Below, in pieces: positions 14,350 to 22,477 of a stretch of 23,395 nucleotides of DNA. The notes beneath the pieces were generated by a model. That model did not search any database. It was not told the origin of the DNA and was given only the letters and a program-made list of their open reading frames with translations. Origin of the DNA: a virus; the IMG/VR virus record IMGVR_UViG_3300001351_000055, positions 1 through 23,395 of that record; one strand, given 5' to 3'. Position 1 is the first letter of the stretch. Every line of letters begins with the position of its first letter. Both the position numbers and the translations under genes were made by a program.

Positions 14350-15039
14350 ATGGCATCAAAACACCATACTGACGAAGTTTTCACACAAAAACGTAGACCA
14401 AATAAAAACCCTATTAAGTTTCAAGTACAACTAAATGAAGAACAAAAAGAAGCTAAAGCTCTAGTGGTAGACAACCCAATAACTGTTATACGTGGTTTAG
14501 CAGGTTCGGGTAAAACATTAGTAGCAACACAGGCGGCATTAGATTTTTTCTTTACAAAACAAGTAGAAAAAATAATAATTACAAGACCTACAGTTTCTAA
14601 GGAAGACATAGGTTTCCTACCTGGAGATTTAAAAGAAAAAATGGATCCTTGGTTAGCCCCAATATATCATAATCTTTATATGCTATATAATAGAGAAAAA
14701 ATCGACAAACACTTAGAAAAGGAAGATATAGAAATTGTACCCTTTGCTTTTATGAGAGGTAGAACTTTTACTAATTCCTTCATTATTGTAGATGAGGCAC
14801 AAAATGTAACACACTCTCAAATGGAAACAGTAATAGGTAGACTTGGGAAAGGTTCTATTATGGTAATTTGTGGGGATATGGGTCAAATAGATCTTAAAGA
14901 TAAAAGAGAAAGTGGTTTTTCATTTCTAAGTAGACTTGAAGAACAAGTGGAGGGTTTCAAAACTATTACACTAGAAAAAAATCATAGACATAGTATAGTA
15001 TCCCCAATACTTGGAGTATACCAGAAATTTAGGGATTAA
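14350..15039 (+). CDS. phoH: PhoH-family ATPase
   Basis: This 229-residue P-loop ATPase has Walker A in GLAGSGKT (49-56), ITRPTVSKEDIGFLPGD (77-93, typical of PhoH proteins), Walker B FIIVDEAQN (144-152), ICGDMGQID (173-181) and the NHRHSIV segment near residue 211. PhoH-like ATPases are common in marine phages; a helicase or RNA-related function is suspected but unproven, and the link to phosphate starvation is not established in phages. It lies between the capsid and neck genes, downstream of a strong terminator and a promoter-like motif, so it may be expressed separately from the capsid operon. Confidence 0.92.
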   Translation: MASKHHTDEVFTQKRRPNKNPIKFQVQLNEEQKEAKALVVDNPITVIRGLAGSGKTLVATQAALDFFFTKQVEKIIITRPTVSKEDIGFLPGDLKEKMDPWLAPIYHNLYMLYNREKIDKHLEKEDIEIVPFAFMRGRTFTNSFIIVDEAQNVTHSQMETVIGRLGKGSIMVICGDMGQIDLKDKRESGFSFLSRLEEQVEGFKTITLEKNHRHSIVSPILGVYQKFRD

Positions 15040-15050
15040 CTATTTTTATC

Positions 15051-15060
15051 ATATTTATAA
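15051..15060 (+). promoter_or_regulatory. Putative late promoter motif ATATTTATAA
   Basis: An exact copy preceded by C and followed by CAAAA, 12 bases before the ATG at 15073. It is the shortest spacing in the set. Confidence 0.5.
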
Positions 15061-15072
15061 CAAAAATATAGT

Positions 15073-16212
15073 ATGGCAAACATTCCCATATACGATGGTA
15101 GTCCAAGTTGGACCACAGGTTTAACACCTTTTGGTTTTTACGATAATGACCCTCAATTTCAAACTGATGCAGTTAAAGTAGCAAAATTTTGTGCTCAACG
15201 CTTAGGATACCCCCTAACTGATGTAGAACTCCAGGATATGAGTTTCTTTACAGCATTTGAAGAAGCAGTAACTGTATACGGTAATGAGTTATACTCTTAC
15301 CAAATTAGAGATAACCAACTTACATTAGAAGGATTACCAACTGGTAGTAACTTGAATACAAGTGTTATTACTCCTAGTTTTGAACCTATTGTTAAGTTAA
15401 CTGAAATGTATGGTGCTGAAGCTGGTACAGGGGGTAATGTAACTTATTATACTGGTTCTTTCCCCTTAACAGCAAGTAAACAAACTTACGATTTAAAAGA
15501 ATGGGCCATAGATCAAGGAATAACAGGTAGTATTGAAATTAAAAGAGTGTTTTATGAAAGCTCCCCAGCAATAGGTAAGATATATGATCCTTATTTAGGA
15601 AATGGTCTTAACTTAATGAGTAGCTTTGGTTTTGGTGGAATGAGCCCTGGTATTGGTGCATTTATGATGATGCCTACTAACTTCGATATGGCAATGATAC
15701 AAGCTATAGAGATAAGTGAACAAGTTAGAAGATCAAATTATAGCTTTGAATTAAAAAATAATAATTTAACCATTTTTCCAGTCCCAACAACAGGAAGTGG
15801 TAATTTTAGGTTTGAATATATTAATAGGGAAGAAAGAATAGCAGGTAGTGCTACAAACACTCCTGGAAATGTTACTAATGTTTCTAACTCTCCATATTCA
15901 AACCCAACATACACAAACATAAACTCAGTTGGTAGACAATGGATTTTTGAATATGCTCTAGCAATATCTAAAGAAATGTTAGGTTACGTTAGAGGTAAAT
16001 ATAGTAATATTCCAATTCCTAATGCCGATGTTACTTTAAATCAAGGGGACTTAATTACGGCGGCAACAGCCGAAAAGAATTCATTAATTGAAAGGTTAAG
16101 ATCTTATTTTGATGAAACATCTAGAAAGTCATTACTTGAAAGAAGATCACAAGAAGCAGAATTTAAACAAACGGAATTAAAACAAGTTCCATATACAATC
16201 TATATTGGTTGA
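15073..16212 (+). CDS. Probable neck protein, gp13-like
   Basis: This 379-residue structural protein is probably the head-completion/neck component. The N-terminal helix LTDVELQDMSFFTAFEEAVTVYGNE (split here as residues 48-60 and 61-72) resembles the D-x-x-L-x-D-x-I-x-x-A-L-x-x-Y pattern at the start of T4-like gp13. The C-terminal helix WIFEYALAISKEMLG and VTLNQGDLITAA, followed by a long charged helix, parallel gp13's C-terminal helices. It is longer than T4 gp13 (309), with Gly/Met-rich loops near residues 170-205. It is next to gp14-like and gp15-like genes, as in T4 (13-14-15), which supports the call. Homology is judged by eye only. The stop TGA overlaps the ATG of the remnant at 16212. 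Confidence 0.6.
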   Translation: MANIPIYDGSPSWTTGLTPFGFYDNDPQFQTDAVKVAKFCAQRLGYPLTDVELQDMSFFTAFEEAVTVYGNELYSYQIRDNQLTLEGLPTGSNLNTSVITPSFEPIVKLTEMYGAEAGTGGNVTYYTGSFPLTASKQTYDLKEWAIDQGITGSIEIKRVFYESSPAIGKIYDPYLGNGLNLMSSFGFGGMSPGIGAFMMMPTNFDMAMIQAIEISEQVRRSNYSFELKNNNLTIFPVPTTGSGNFRFEYINREERIAGSATNTPGNVTNVSNSPYSNPTYTNINSVGRQWIFEYALAISKEMLGYVRGKYSNIPIPNADVTLNQGDLITAATAEKNSLIERLRSYFDETSRKSLLERRSQEAEFKQTELKQVPYTIYIG

Positions 16213-16265
16213 TGAAAAGTTATTTAGTATATATAACAACTAACATTATTAATGGGAAAAAATAG
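16212..16265 (+). pseudogene. Probable remnant of a GIY-YIG homing endonuclease N-terminus
   Basis: Starting on the last base of the neck gene stop (TGATG), a 17-codon frame reads MKSYLVYITTNIINGKK and then TAG. This is the opening of Seg-like GIY-YIG endonucleases, where Y-x-Y-x-x-T-N-x-I-N-G-K-x-Y-I-G is the catalytic beginning. Just after the stop the frame continues with an Ile codon, as if a Tyr codon TAT had become TAG. Nothing else of the enzyme remains before the next gene at 16272. Freestanding homing endonuclease genes often sit between structural genes in T4-like phages. The similarity is short, so this is a cautious call. Confidence 0.45.
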
Positions 16266-16271
16266 ATAAAT

Positions 16272-16802
16272 ATGGCAATGTTTGGTCGCTCACGAGATGT
16301 GAGTTTAATACGAGGGTTAAATAGAGAGTTATTACATGACATTGTAACTCAACAAGCCGCTATCTATAAATTTAAATTAGAAGAAACTGGTGTAAGTATT
16401 TATGGGGAAGCAGCCGGTGAAAAATATTATGATGGTCCCTTCTTATTTAATTGTTTAATAAATAGACAAGACCAAGCATATACTGAAGGAGATGAAGGAG
16501 TTGGGTTTAATCAAGGGATTGAATTTTCATTTTTTAGAGATGATTTAGTAGATGCCAATGTGGTTCCTGAAATAGGAGATATTATACTATACCAAAAAAG
16601 TTATTATGGTGTAGATTCTACAGTATCTAACCAATATTTTGTAGGTAAAAACCCAGATTACCCAAATAATAATTCAGATGGTACTGCGAATCCACTAAAC
16701 CCAGGTTTAGAAGATTTTGGAGTTAGCTTATCTATTATAATTAAAACATATAAAATTCCTGACGATAAAGTAGCAATTTCACCTTATAAAGAAAGATTTT
16801 AA
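16272..16802 (+). CDS. Probable neck protein, gp14-like
   Basis: This 176-residue protein starts MAMFGRSRDVSLIRGLNREL. It then has KLEETGVSIYGEAAGEKYY (35-53), followed by the beta segments FSFFRDDLVDANVVPEIGDIIL (split: 86-95 and 96-107) and YYGVDSTVSNQYFVGK (111-126). The arrangement of a GED/GEA-type segment, then P-x-x-G-D-I-I-x-Y and Y-x-x-x-x-V-x-x-x-x-Q-x-x-x-G-K, resembles T4-like gp14 neck proteins that bridge gp13 and the tail. It is shorter than T4 gp14 (256 residues). Gene order between gp13-like and gp15-like supports the assignment. A generic head-tail connector is the alternative. It ends overlapping the next ATG by one base. Confidence 0.55.
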   Translation: MAMFGRSRDVSLIRGLNRELLHDIVTQQAAIYKFKLEETGVSIYGEAAGEKYYDGPFLFNCLINRQDQAYTEGDEGVGFNQGIEFSFFRDDLVDANVVPEIGDIILYQKSYYGVDSTVSNQYFVGKNPDYPNNNSDGTANPLNPGLEDFGVSLSIIIKTYKIPDDKVAISPYKERF

Positions 16803-17680
16803 TGGCTGATTTTAAACCATACCCTAAAAAACAAGTAGAAATTAGTAAAGGATTGCAAACCGCATTTGATACTGAAAGGGGAAATCCCAATAAAGATGTT
16901 AACCCCAATAAATCTCAAACTGGAATTGAATTTAATAGATCAACTAAGATCAGCCAAAAAGGAGATACTTCAAAAACATTTTCAGTAGGACTTAAAGATA
17001 TTGATGAGGCTGTATTTTACTATTTTAATAATGTAATTCAACCCTTTGTATATCAAAATGGAGAAAGAAGAACAGTCCCTATAATATATGGTAATCCTGA
17101 AAGATGGAAATCATATCAAAGAGATGGGTATTATAGAGATAAAGGAGGATCAGTAATGCTTCCAATTATAATAATAAAAAGAGATTCTATAGAAAAAGAT
17201 AGAAGTACTTACAATAAACTAGACTCTAATTCACCCAACTTATATGGAACTTTCCAACAGGGTTTCAATGCCAAAAACTCATATAATAACTTTAACTTAT
17301 TAAATAATAGAACCCCTACTAAACAATTTAACACCATAGTAGTTCCTGATTACCTTAATGTAACTTATAGTTGTATTGTTCAAACTTACTACATGGAACA
17401 ATTAAATAATATAATTGAGGCCGTAGAATATGCTTCTGATTCATATTGGGGTGATCCGGAAAGGTTTAAATTTAATACTAGGGTAAATTCTTTTACTACT
17501 GCTGCTGAAATGACAGCTGGTCAAGATAGACTAGTTAAAAGTACTTTTGATATTAACTTAAGGGGTTATATCATCCCGGACGTAATGCAGAAAGATTTAA
17601 ATTCCATTAAAAAACTGAATTCAAGATCCAAAATAAACATTACTACTGAAACTACTGGAAACATTAATGAAATTCCGTGA
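16802..17680 (+). CDS. Probable tail-completion/sheath-stabiliser protein, gp15-like
   Basis: This 292-residue protein probably caps the tail and joins it to the neck. The pattern VPIIYGNPERWK (92-103), LPIIIIKRDSI (120-130) and IVVPDYLNVTYSCIVQTYYMEQ (split around residues 179-200) followed by a helix and RGYIIPD (about 254-260) parallels T4 gp15: V-P-I-T-Y-A-S-K-E-H-F, P-R-I-N-L-H, then P-x-x-x-x-Y-E-L-x-x-x-T-R-Y and W-x-x-x-x-E-V-N-G-W-x-Y-P. Length is close to T4 gp15 (272). It overlaps the preceding gene by one base and precedes the glycosyltransferase genes by 31 bases. The C-terminal tail is polar and probably disordered. Confidence 0.65.
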   Translation: MADFKPYPKKQVEISKGLQTAFDTERGNPNKDVNPNKSQTGIEFNRSTKISQKGDTSKTFSVGLKDIDEAVFYYFNNVIQPFVYQNGERRTVPIIYGNPERWKSYQRDGYYRDKGGSVMLPIIIIKRDSIEKDRSTYNKLDSNSPNLYGTFQQGFNAKNSYNNFNLLNNRTPTKQFNTIVVPDYLNVTYSCIVQTYYMEQLNNIIEAVEYASDSYWGDPERFKFNTRVNSFTTAAEMTAGQDRLVKSTFDINLRGYIIPDVMQKDLNSIKKLNSRSKINITTETTGNINEIP

Positions 17681-17711
17681 TAAATTGAATTAGGTTCATT
17701 ATGTTGTACCT

Positions 17712-18794
17712 ATGAAAGTTTTATTTATAGCACCACATTTAAGTACGGGTGGAATGCCCGCATTCTTATTAAAACGTATACAAGCTCTACAACAATATAA
17801 CGACAATATTGAAATATTTGTTGTAGAATGGAAAATGTATAGTCCTACATTTGTGGTACAACGCAACCAAATCCAAGAACTATTGGGTGACAACTTTATC
17901 CCTCTTCATGGAAATAAAGAATTTCAACAAAATATTATAAAAATATGTTATGATAATAACATAGACGTAGTCCATATAGAAGAAATACCTGAAGGATTTG
18001 ATGGTCATAACCCGTTTCCATTTGAAATACAAGAACAACTATATGACTCCTCCCATCCTTGGGTCGTAGTAGAAACATGCCATAACATTTACTTTAATCC
18101 TAACGAACAAAAGAAATTAGAACCTAATGGGTATGCTTTTGTAACACCTCACCATTTAGAAAATACATTTAAAGATACAAAGGCATCAAAATCATTAATC
18201 CCATTCCCAATAGACCCTAGCATCCAATCAGACAAAACTCGAGAAGAAATTTTAGACGAAATAGGATATAGACATAAGGGAGAATTTCATATTCTTAATT
18301 TAGGACTATGGACCCCAGGGAAAAATCAAGCTTATGCTCTTAATATAGCTAAAAATTTATATGAAAAATATGGGTTTACTTACATATTTCATTTTGTAGG
18401 TAATCAAGCCCCCAATTTTAAAGAATATTGGGGTCCCTTAATGGAAGATATCTCACCAAATGTTTTAATTTGGGGTGAAAGGAGTGATACCGCAGAATAT
18501 TTAAAACTAGCAGATTTAATGTTATTTACTTCTACGTGGGAGTGTAATCCCATTGTATTAAAAGAAGCTATTGCAAATAATCTTAAAATCATGGCTAATA
18601 ATTTGGACCATTACGGAGATGAATATAAACCATTCATTACAGACATAACTGGAAACGATATTACTGATGTTAATAACTTAATTGATATCATCCATTCACC
18701 CATTAAATATTTAGATTACGACATAGGAAATAATATGCAAAAATTTGCTAAAAACCATATTGAATTTTACACCTCTTTACTAAATGAAAAATAA
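17712..18794 (+). CDS. GT4-like glycosyltransferase
   Basis: This 360-residue GT-B fold enzyme transfers a sugar from an activated nucleotide donor to an unknown acceptor. The N-terminal domain opens with MKVLFIAPHLSTGGMPAFLL, the glycine-rich loop typical of GT4 enzymes. The C-terminal domain has LGLWTPGKNQ (197-206, K204 in the donor phosphate site) and FTSTWECNPIVLKEA (272-286), a clear E-x7-E motif (E277 and E285). No membrane segment is visible, so it is cytoplasmic. Its final 11 bases overlap the next glycosyltransferase gene, which argues for co-translation and a shared pathway. It lies between neck and tail genes, so it is probably expressed late. Confidence 0.85.
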   Translation: MKVLFIAPHLSTGGMPAFLLKRIQALQQYNDNIEIFVVEWKMYSPTFVVQRNQIQELLGDNFIPLHGNKEFQQNIIKICYDNNIDVVHIEEIPEGFDGHNPFPFEIQEQLYDSSHPWVVVETCHNIYFNPNEQKKLEPNGYAFVTPHHLENTFKDTKASKSLIPFPIDPSIQSDKTREEILDEIGYRHKGEFHILNLGLWTPGKNQAYALNIAKNLYEKYGFTYIFHFVGNQAPNFKEYWGPLMEDISPNVLIWGERSDTAEYLKLADLMLFTSTWECNPIVLKEAIANNLKIMANNLDHYGDEYKPFITDITGNDITDVNNLIDIIHSPIKYLDYDIGNNMQKFAKNHIEFYTSLLNEK

Positions 18795-19872
18795 AATATT
18801 AATTTCTTTTCACTATGAACCTAAAGTAGAAATTAAGGGGGATATTGATAAAGAATATTTTGTAGAATTTATTAATGGTTACACTAATAAAGTAATCCAC
18901 TCCACCACTATTAGAAATAATATGTGGGCTAAATGTAATAAAAAATGGCATATTCCGTGGACTATTAAGATAAATGGTAATATCCACCATACTTGGGATT
19001 TGGAAAAACAAAATGTTAGAATTACATTAGATTCAAAATCTGTAGGAGATACATTAGCCTGGGCACCCCAAGCTGTTGAATTTGCTAAAAAATATAAATG
19101 TAAAGTAACTTTATCTACATTCCATAACTCATGGTTTAAAAATTTACCAATATATAACGATATTAACTTTATAGAACCTGGAGAAAATGTAGAATGTTAT
19201 GCCTCGTATAAATTGGGGTGGTATATAACTAATGATAAATGGGATGAAGGTGAATATCATCCAACATCACCTAATACTATACCACTTATTCAGGCGGCTA
19301 CTGATATATTGGATTTACCTTATAAAGAAATAAACCATGGTGTTAATTTCAAACCTGGTAAACGTCCTATAAAAGAAAAATATATTTGCATAGGTCCACG
19401 TTCAACTGCGGGGTTAAAAGAATGGCCTTATTATTATTGGGAACACTTAGCTAAAATGTTAAATGACATAGGTTATAAAGTAGTTAATATATCTTATGAG
19501 GGGTTTAACCATGCTAATATAATAAATAAGGAAAAATTAAATTGGCAAGATACTTATAACCATCTCCACCATGCTGAATATTTTATAGGATTAGGATCAG
19601 GTTTATCTTGGTTCAATTGGTCCATGAATAAACCAACATTAATGGTAAATAATTTTATTCCATATGGTTATGAGTTTACAAAGGGGTTAACTAAAGTAGA
19701 AGACTATTCAGTATGTAATAATTGTTGGGTAGATAAAAGAGTCCAATTTAATAAAGGAAAATGGGATTGGTGTCCAAGACATCAAGGCACTAATTCTGAA
19801 CATATATGTCATAAAAATATTAAACCTGAAAAAGTTTATGAAGTATTATTAAAACTATTAAAATTTAAATAA
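18784..19872 (+). CDS. TibC/BAHTCr-like protein O-glycosyltransferase
   Basis: This 362-residue protein closely resembles the autotransporter O-heptosyltransferase family (GT9-related, TibC/BAHTCr). The N-terminal beta domain, with residues 11-60 including FVEFIN and NNMWAK, fits the family. Residues 82-95, LDSKSVGDTLAWAP, contain D89 at the place of the GT9 general base. CKVTLSTFHNSWF (106-118) and YKLGWY (142-147), then IGLGSGLSWFNW (268-279), are further family features. The Cys cluster C311-x2-C314-x15-C330-x11-C342 with WCPR is the hallmark iron site; the spacing of the first three Cys matches TibC as I recall it. Known members add heptose to Ser of autotransporter adhesins. The donor and target here are unknown. 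It overlaps the GT4-like gene by 11 bases. Confidence 0.85.
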   Translation: MKNKILISFHYEPKVEIKGDIDKEYFVEFINGYTNKVIHSTTIRNNMWAKCNKKWHIPWTIKINGNIHHTWDLEKQNVRITLDSKSVGDTLAWAPQAVEFAKKYKCKVTLSTFHNSWFKNLPIYNDINFIEPGENVECYASYKLGWYITNDKWDEGEYHPTSPNTIPLIQAATDILDLPYKEINHGVNFKPGKRPIKEKYICIGPRSTAGLKEWPYYYWEHLAKMLNDIGYKVVNISYEGFNHANIINKEKLNWQDTYNHLHHAEYFIGLGSGLSWFNWSMNKPTLMVNNFIPYGYEFTKGLTKVEDYSVCNNCWVDKRVQFNKGKWDWCPRHQGTNSEHICHKNIKPEKVYEVLLKLLKFK

Positions 19873-19880
19873 AAATACAC

Positions 19881-19890
19881 ATATTTATAA
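19881..19890 (+). promoter_or_regulatory. Putative late promoter motif ATATTTATAA
   Basis: An exact copy preceded by C, 16 bases before the ATG at 19907, in the 34-base gap after the glycosyltransferase pair. Confidence 0.5.
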
Positions 19891-19906
19891 TTAAAACAAT
19901 TAAACA

Positions 19907-20158
19907 ATGAAGTTATCTAAAGAAGAATTACAATCAATTAATGATTTACAGTTACAAAGCGATCAAATTAAATTTGCTTTTGGAGAGTTAAAAATCCAAG
20001 AATTAAATTTATTTGAACAACTTAAAAGTGTAGGTGTGCAACAAAACGAATTAGGGGTAGTCCTTACTGAAAAATATGGAAATGGCCGAATTGACTTATC
20101 AACTGGGGAAGTTACACCTCTTGATGAAGAAAATACCACAACTCCAGAAACACCTTAA
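19907..20158 (+). CDS. Small coiled-coil protein before the tail sheath gene
   Basis: This 83-residue protein starts with a two-part amphipathic helix (about residues 3-50, rich in Gln/Leu/Glu) and then the conserved-looking turn EKYGNGRIDLSTGEVTP (55-71), followed by a disordered Thr/Glu tail. I have an impression that such K-Y-G-x-G-x-I-D-L-x-T-G-E proteins are frequent in marine phages but I know no function. It has its own late-promoter-like motif and sits just before the tail sheath gene, so a tail-assembly role is possible. Confidence 0.65.
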   Translation: MKLSKEELQSINDLQLQSDQIKFAFGELKIQELNLFEQLKSVGVQQNELGVVLTEKYGNGRIDLSTGEVTPLDEENTTTPETP

Positions 20159-20176
20159 TTTTTTGAGGTTTTTTTT
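20152..20176 (+). terminator. Weak possible terminator
   Basis: A 5-bp stem ACCTT/GAGGT (20152-20156 with 20165-20169, one G-T pair), loop AATTTTTT, followed by a run of eight T. The stem overlaps the stop codon region of the upstream gene. The T run is good but the stem is weak. Confidence 0.35.
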
Positions 20177-20177
20177 A

Positions 20178-20187
20178 ATATTTATAA
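20178..20187 (+). promoter_or_regulatory. Putative late promoter motif ATATTTATAA
   Basis: An exact copy directly after the T run of the weak terminator, 25 bases before the tail sheath start, the longest spacing among the exact copies. Here the flanking ATAAATA also gives TATAAATA on the + strand. Confidence 0.5.
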
Positions 20188-20212
20188 ATAAATACAATAA
20201 ATAACATATAAA

Positions 20213-22462
20213 ATGGCAGAAACATTAATATCACCTGGTGTATTGGCTCGCGAAAATGATCAATCTTTTATTCAAGGTCAACCAGTAGAAGCAGGAGCGG
20301 CTGTAGTAGGACCAGCGGCTAAAGGTCCTGTTGGCATTCCAACATTAGTAACTTCATTTAGTGAGTACAGAGCAATTTTTGGTGGAGCTATTACTAGTGG
20401 ATCATCAGAATACACTTACTTAACATCAATCTCAGCAAATAATTATTTTTCTCAAGGAGGAAAGTCATTATTAGTAACTAGAGTAGCAAAAGGTACATTT
20501 ACCGATGCTACATCTACGGATTTATATAATTCTGTAGAAACTGGGGATTTAGCATTAAAAACTTTATCTGTTACAGGTGGTGTAGGAGGAGTAGCTTCAA
20601 CTTATAGTAATGTTCCTTTAACAGCATCAAATGGTACTGAAGGTATTATTACTATTGTAAAAGGTTTAGCAGCAGGTAAATTAGACACCTCAGCAGATGC
20701 TTTGTTAAGTTCAATTTCACAACAATCTACAGGAGTAGCAGCTTCTACTTACGCAAGTGTTGCAACAACAACAAATGGCGCAGGTTCAGGAGCAGTATTA
20801 ACTTTAGTAGCTGATGGAACTGTTTCTTCAGTTACAGTAACGACACAAGGAAGTGGATATGCTGTTGGAGATGAGTTAGTTGTAGCAGGAAGTGCTATTG
20901 GATCATCATCAGATATTAAATTTATATTAGTAGCAGATGATATAGTAGTAGAAGTAGAAAGTGCAACTATTACTACAGCAGGAAGTGGATATGTTGTAGG
21001 AGAAACAATTTCAGTAGGATCAGCGGCGTTAGGAGGAGGAACAGATGTTTCTTATACTTTAACTGCTGGAGATATTGTAAATCAAGTTCCTTTTGTATTA
21101 TCTACTATATCTGAAGGAGTTATAATGAATAGTTCAGGTTCAGAAGTAGGAAATGGCGCTTTATCTTTAGGTACACAAGACAACATTCGATGGGAAATTG
21201 TTTCATCAAACGTAAATTCTGGTACATTTAGCTTATTAGTTCGTAGTGGTAATGATACTAACCGAAATAAATCAATTTTAGAAACTTGGACAAACTTATC
21301 ATTAGATCCAAAAGCACCTAATTATTTAGAAAAAGTAATTGGTAACACAAGCTATTCTATAGTAGTTGATGGTGTTGATTCTTACGTACAATCACAAGGA
21401 GAATATATTAATAAAAGTAAATACTTAAGAGTATCTGCAGTAACAGCAAAAACACCAGATTATTTCGATAATGCTGGAAATGCAAAATCAGCATATACTT
21501 CAAGCTTACCATTTGTAGGTTCAGGTTCATTTAGTGGAGCCGTAGGTACATTATTTGGTGCTGGAGCTAAATTTTATGATCAAATCACAGCAGCTGATAT
21601 CCAAGGATTAAGCCCTAGTGATTATACATCATCAATCACTTTATTAAATAATAAAGATGATTATAAATTTAATTTACTTACAGCCCCAGGATTAAATTCA
21701 TCTGATCACTCAACACCAGTAAATTTATTGGTTACAACAGCAGAAGCACGTCAAGATTGCATCGCTGTAGTAGACCTAGATGGGTATGGGACAGGAATTA
21801 GTACTGTAATTAATAACGCAGCTTCGTTTGATAGTTCATATGCAGCTACATATTTCCCTTGGTTACAAACATTAGATCCAAATACGGGACAAGCAGTATT
21901 CGTACCAGCTTCAACATTGATACCTGGTGTATATGCTTTCACAGATGCTTCAAGTGATGCATGGTTTGCACCTGCAGGTTTAACAAGAGGTGCTCTTGGA
22001 AATGTAACTAAAGCAGAAAGAAAATTAACAACAACAAACAGAGATTCACTATATGAAGCTAATGTAAATCCAATTGCAACATTCCCAGGAAATGGAGTTG
22101 TAGTATTTGGACAAAAAACATTACAGAAACGAGCTAGCGCATTAGATCGTGTGAATGTACGTAGATTATTGATTGCTCTAAAAGGCTATATATCTCAGGT
22201 ATCTGACAACTTAGTATTTGAACAAAACACGATTGCTACAAGAAATACTTTCTTAGCACAAGTAAACCCATACTTAGAATCAGTACAACAAAGACAAGGA
22301 TTGTATGCATTCAAAGTAGTAATGGATGATACTAATAACACTCCAGATGTAATCGATAGAAACCAACTAGTAGGTCAAATCTATTTACAACCAACTAGAA
22401 CAGCAGAATTTATTATGTTAGATTTTAATGTTTTACCAACAGGAGCAGTTTTTCCGGAATAA
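20213..22462 (+). CDS. 18: Tail sheath protein, gp18-like
   Basis: This 749-residue protein polymerises around the tail tube and contracts to drive it through the host envelope. The N-terminus ETLISPGVLARENDQS (3-18), then GPAAKGPVGIPTLVTSFSEY (33-52) and F-G-G, and a C-terminal domain with RRLLIALKGYISQVSDNLVF and DVIDRNQLVGQIYLQPTRTA are sheath signatures. Residues about 110-310 form an inserted, Gly/Ser/Val-rich beta region with an internal duplication: TTQGSGYAVGD at 210 and TTAGSGYVVGE at 254, a 44-residue period. It is longer than T4 gp18 (659) because of this insertion. The tail tube gene follows. Confidence 0.93.
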   Translation: MAETLISPGVLARENDQSFIQGQPVEAGAAVVGPAAKGPVGIPTLVTSFSEYRAIFGGAITSGSSEYTYLTSISANNYFSQGGKSLLVTRVAKGTFTDATSTDLYNSVETGDLALKTLSVTGGVGGVASTYSNVPLTASNGTEGIITIVKGLAAGKLDTSADALLSSISQQSTGVAASTYASVATTTNGAGSGAVLTLVADGTVSSVTVTTQGSGYAVGDELVVAGSAIGSSSDIKFILVADDIVVEVESATITTAGSGYVVGETISVGSAALGGGTDVSYTLTAGDIVNQVPFVLSTISEGVIMNSSGSEVGNGALSLGTQDNIRWEIVSSNVNSGTFSLLVRSGNDTNRNKSILETWTNLSLDPKAPNYLEKVIGNTSYSIVVDGVDSYVQSQGEYINKSKYLRVSAVTAKTPDYFDNAGNAKSAYTSSLPFVGSGSFSGAVGTLFGAGAKFYDQITAADIQGLSPSDYTSSITLLNNKDDYKFNLLTAPGLNSSDHSTPVNLLVTTAEARQDCIAVVDLDGYGTGISTVINNAASFDSSYAATYFPWLQTLDPNTGQAVFVPASTLIPGVYAFTDASSDAWFAPAGLTRGALGNVTKAERKLTTTNRDSLYEANVNPIATFPGNGVVVFGQKTLQKRASALDRVNVRRLLIALKGYISQVSDNLVFEQNTIATRNTFLAQVNPYLESVQQRQGLYAFKVVMDDTNNTPDVIDRNQLVGQIYLQPTRTAEFIMLDFNVLPTGAVFPE

Positions 22463-22477
22463 AAACAAAATATTTAA

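Noticed and set aside
17690-17714. Inverted repeat TAGGT/ACCTA just before the GT4-like gene
   Set aside because: Only five pairs with a 12-base loop and no T run. It is too weak to call a terminator or regulator.
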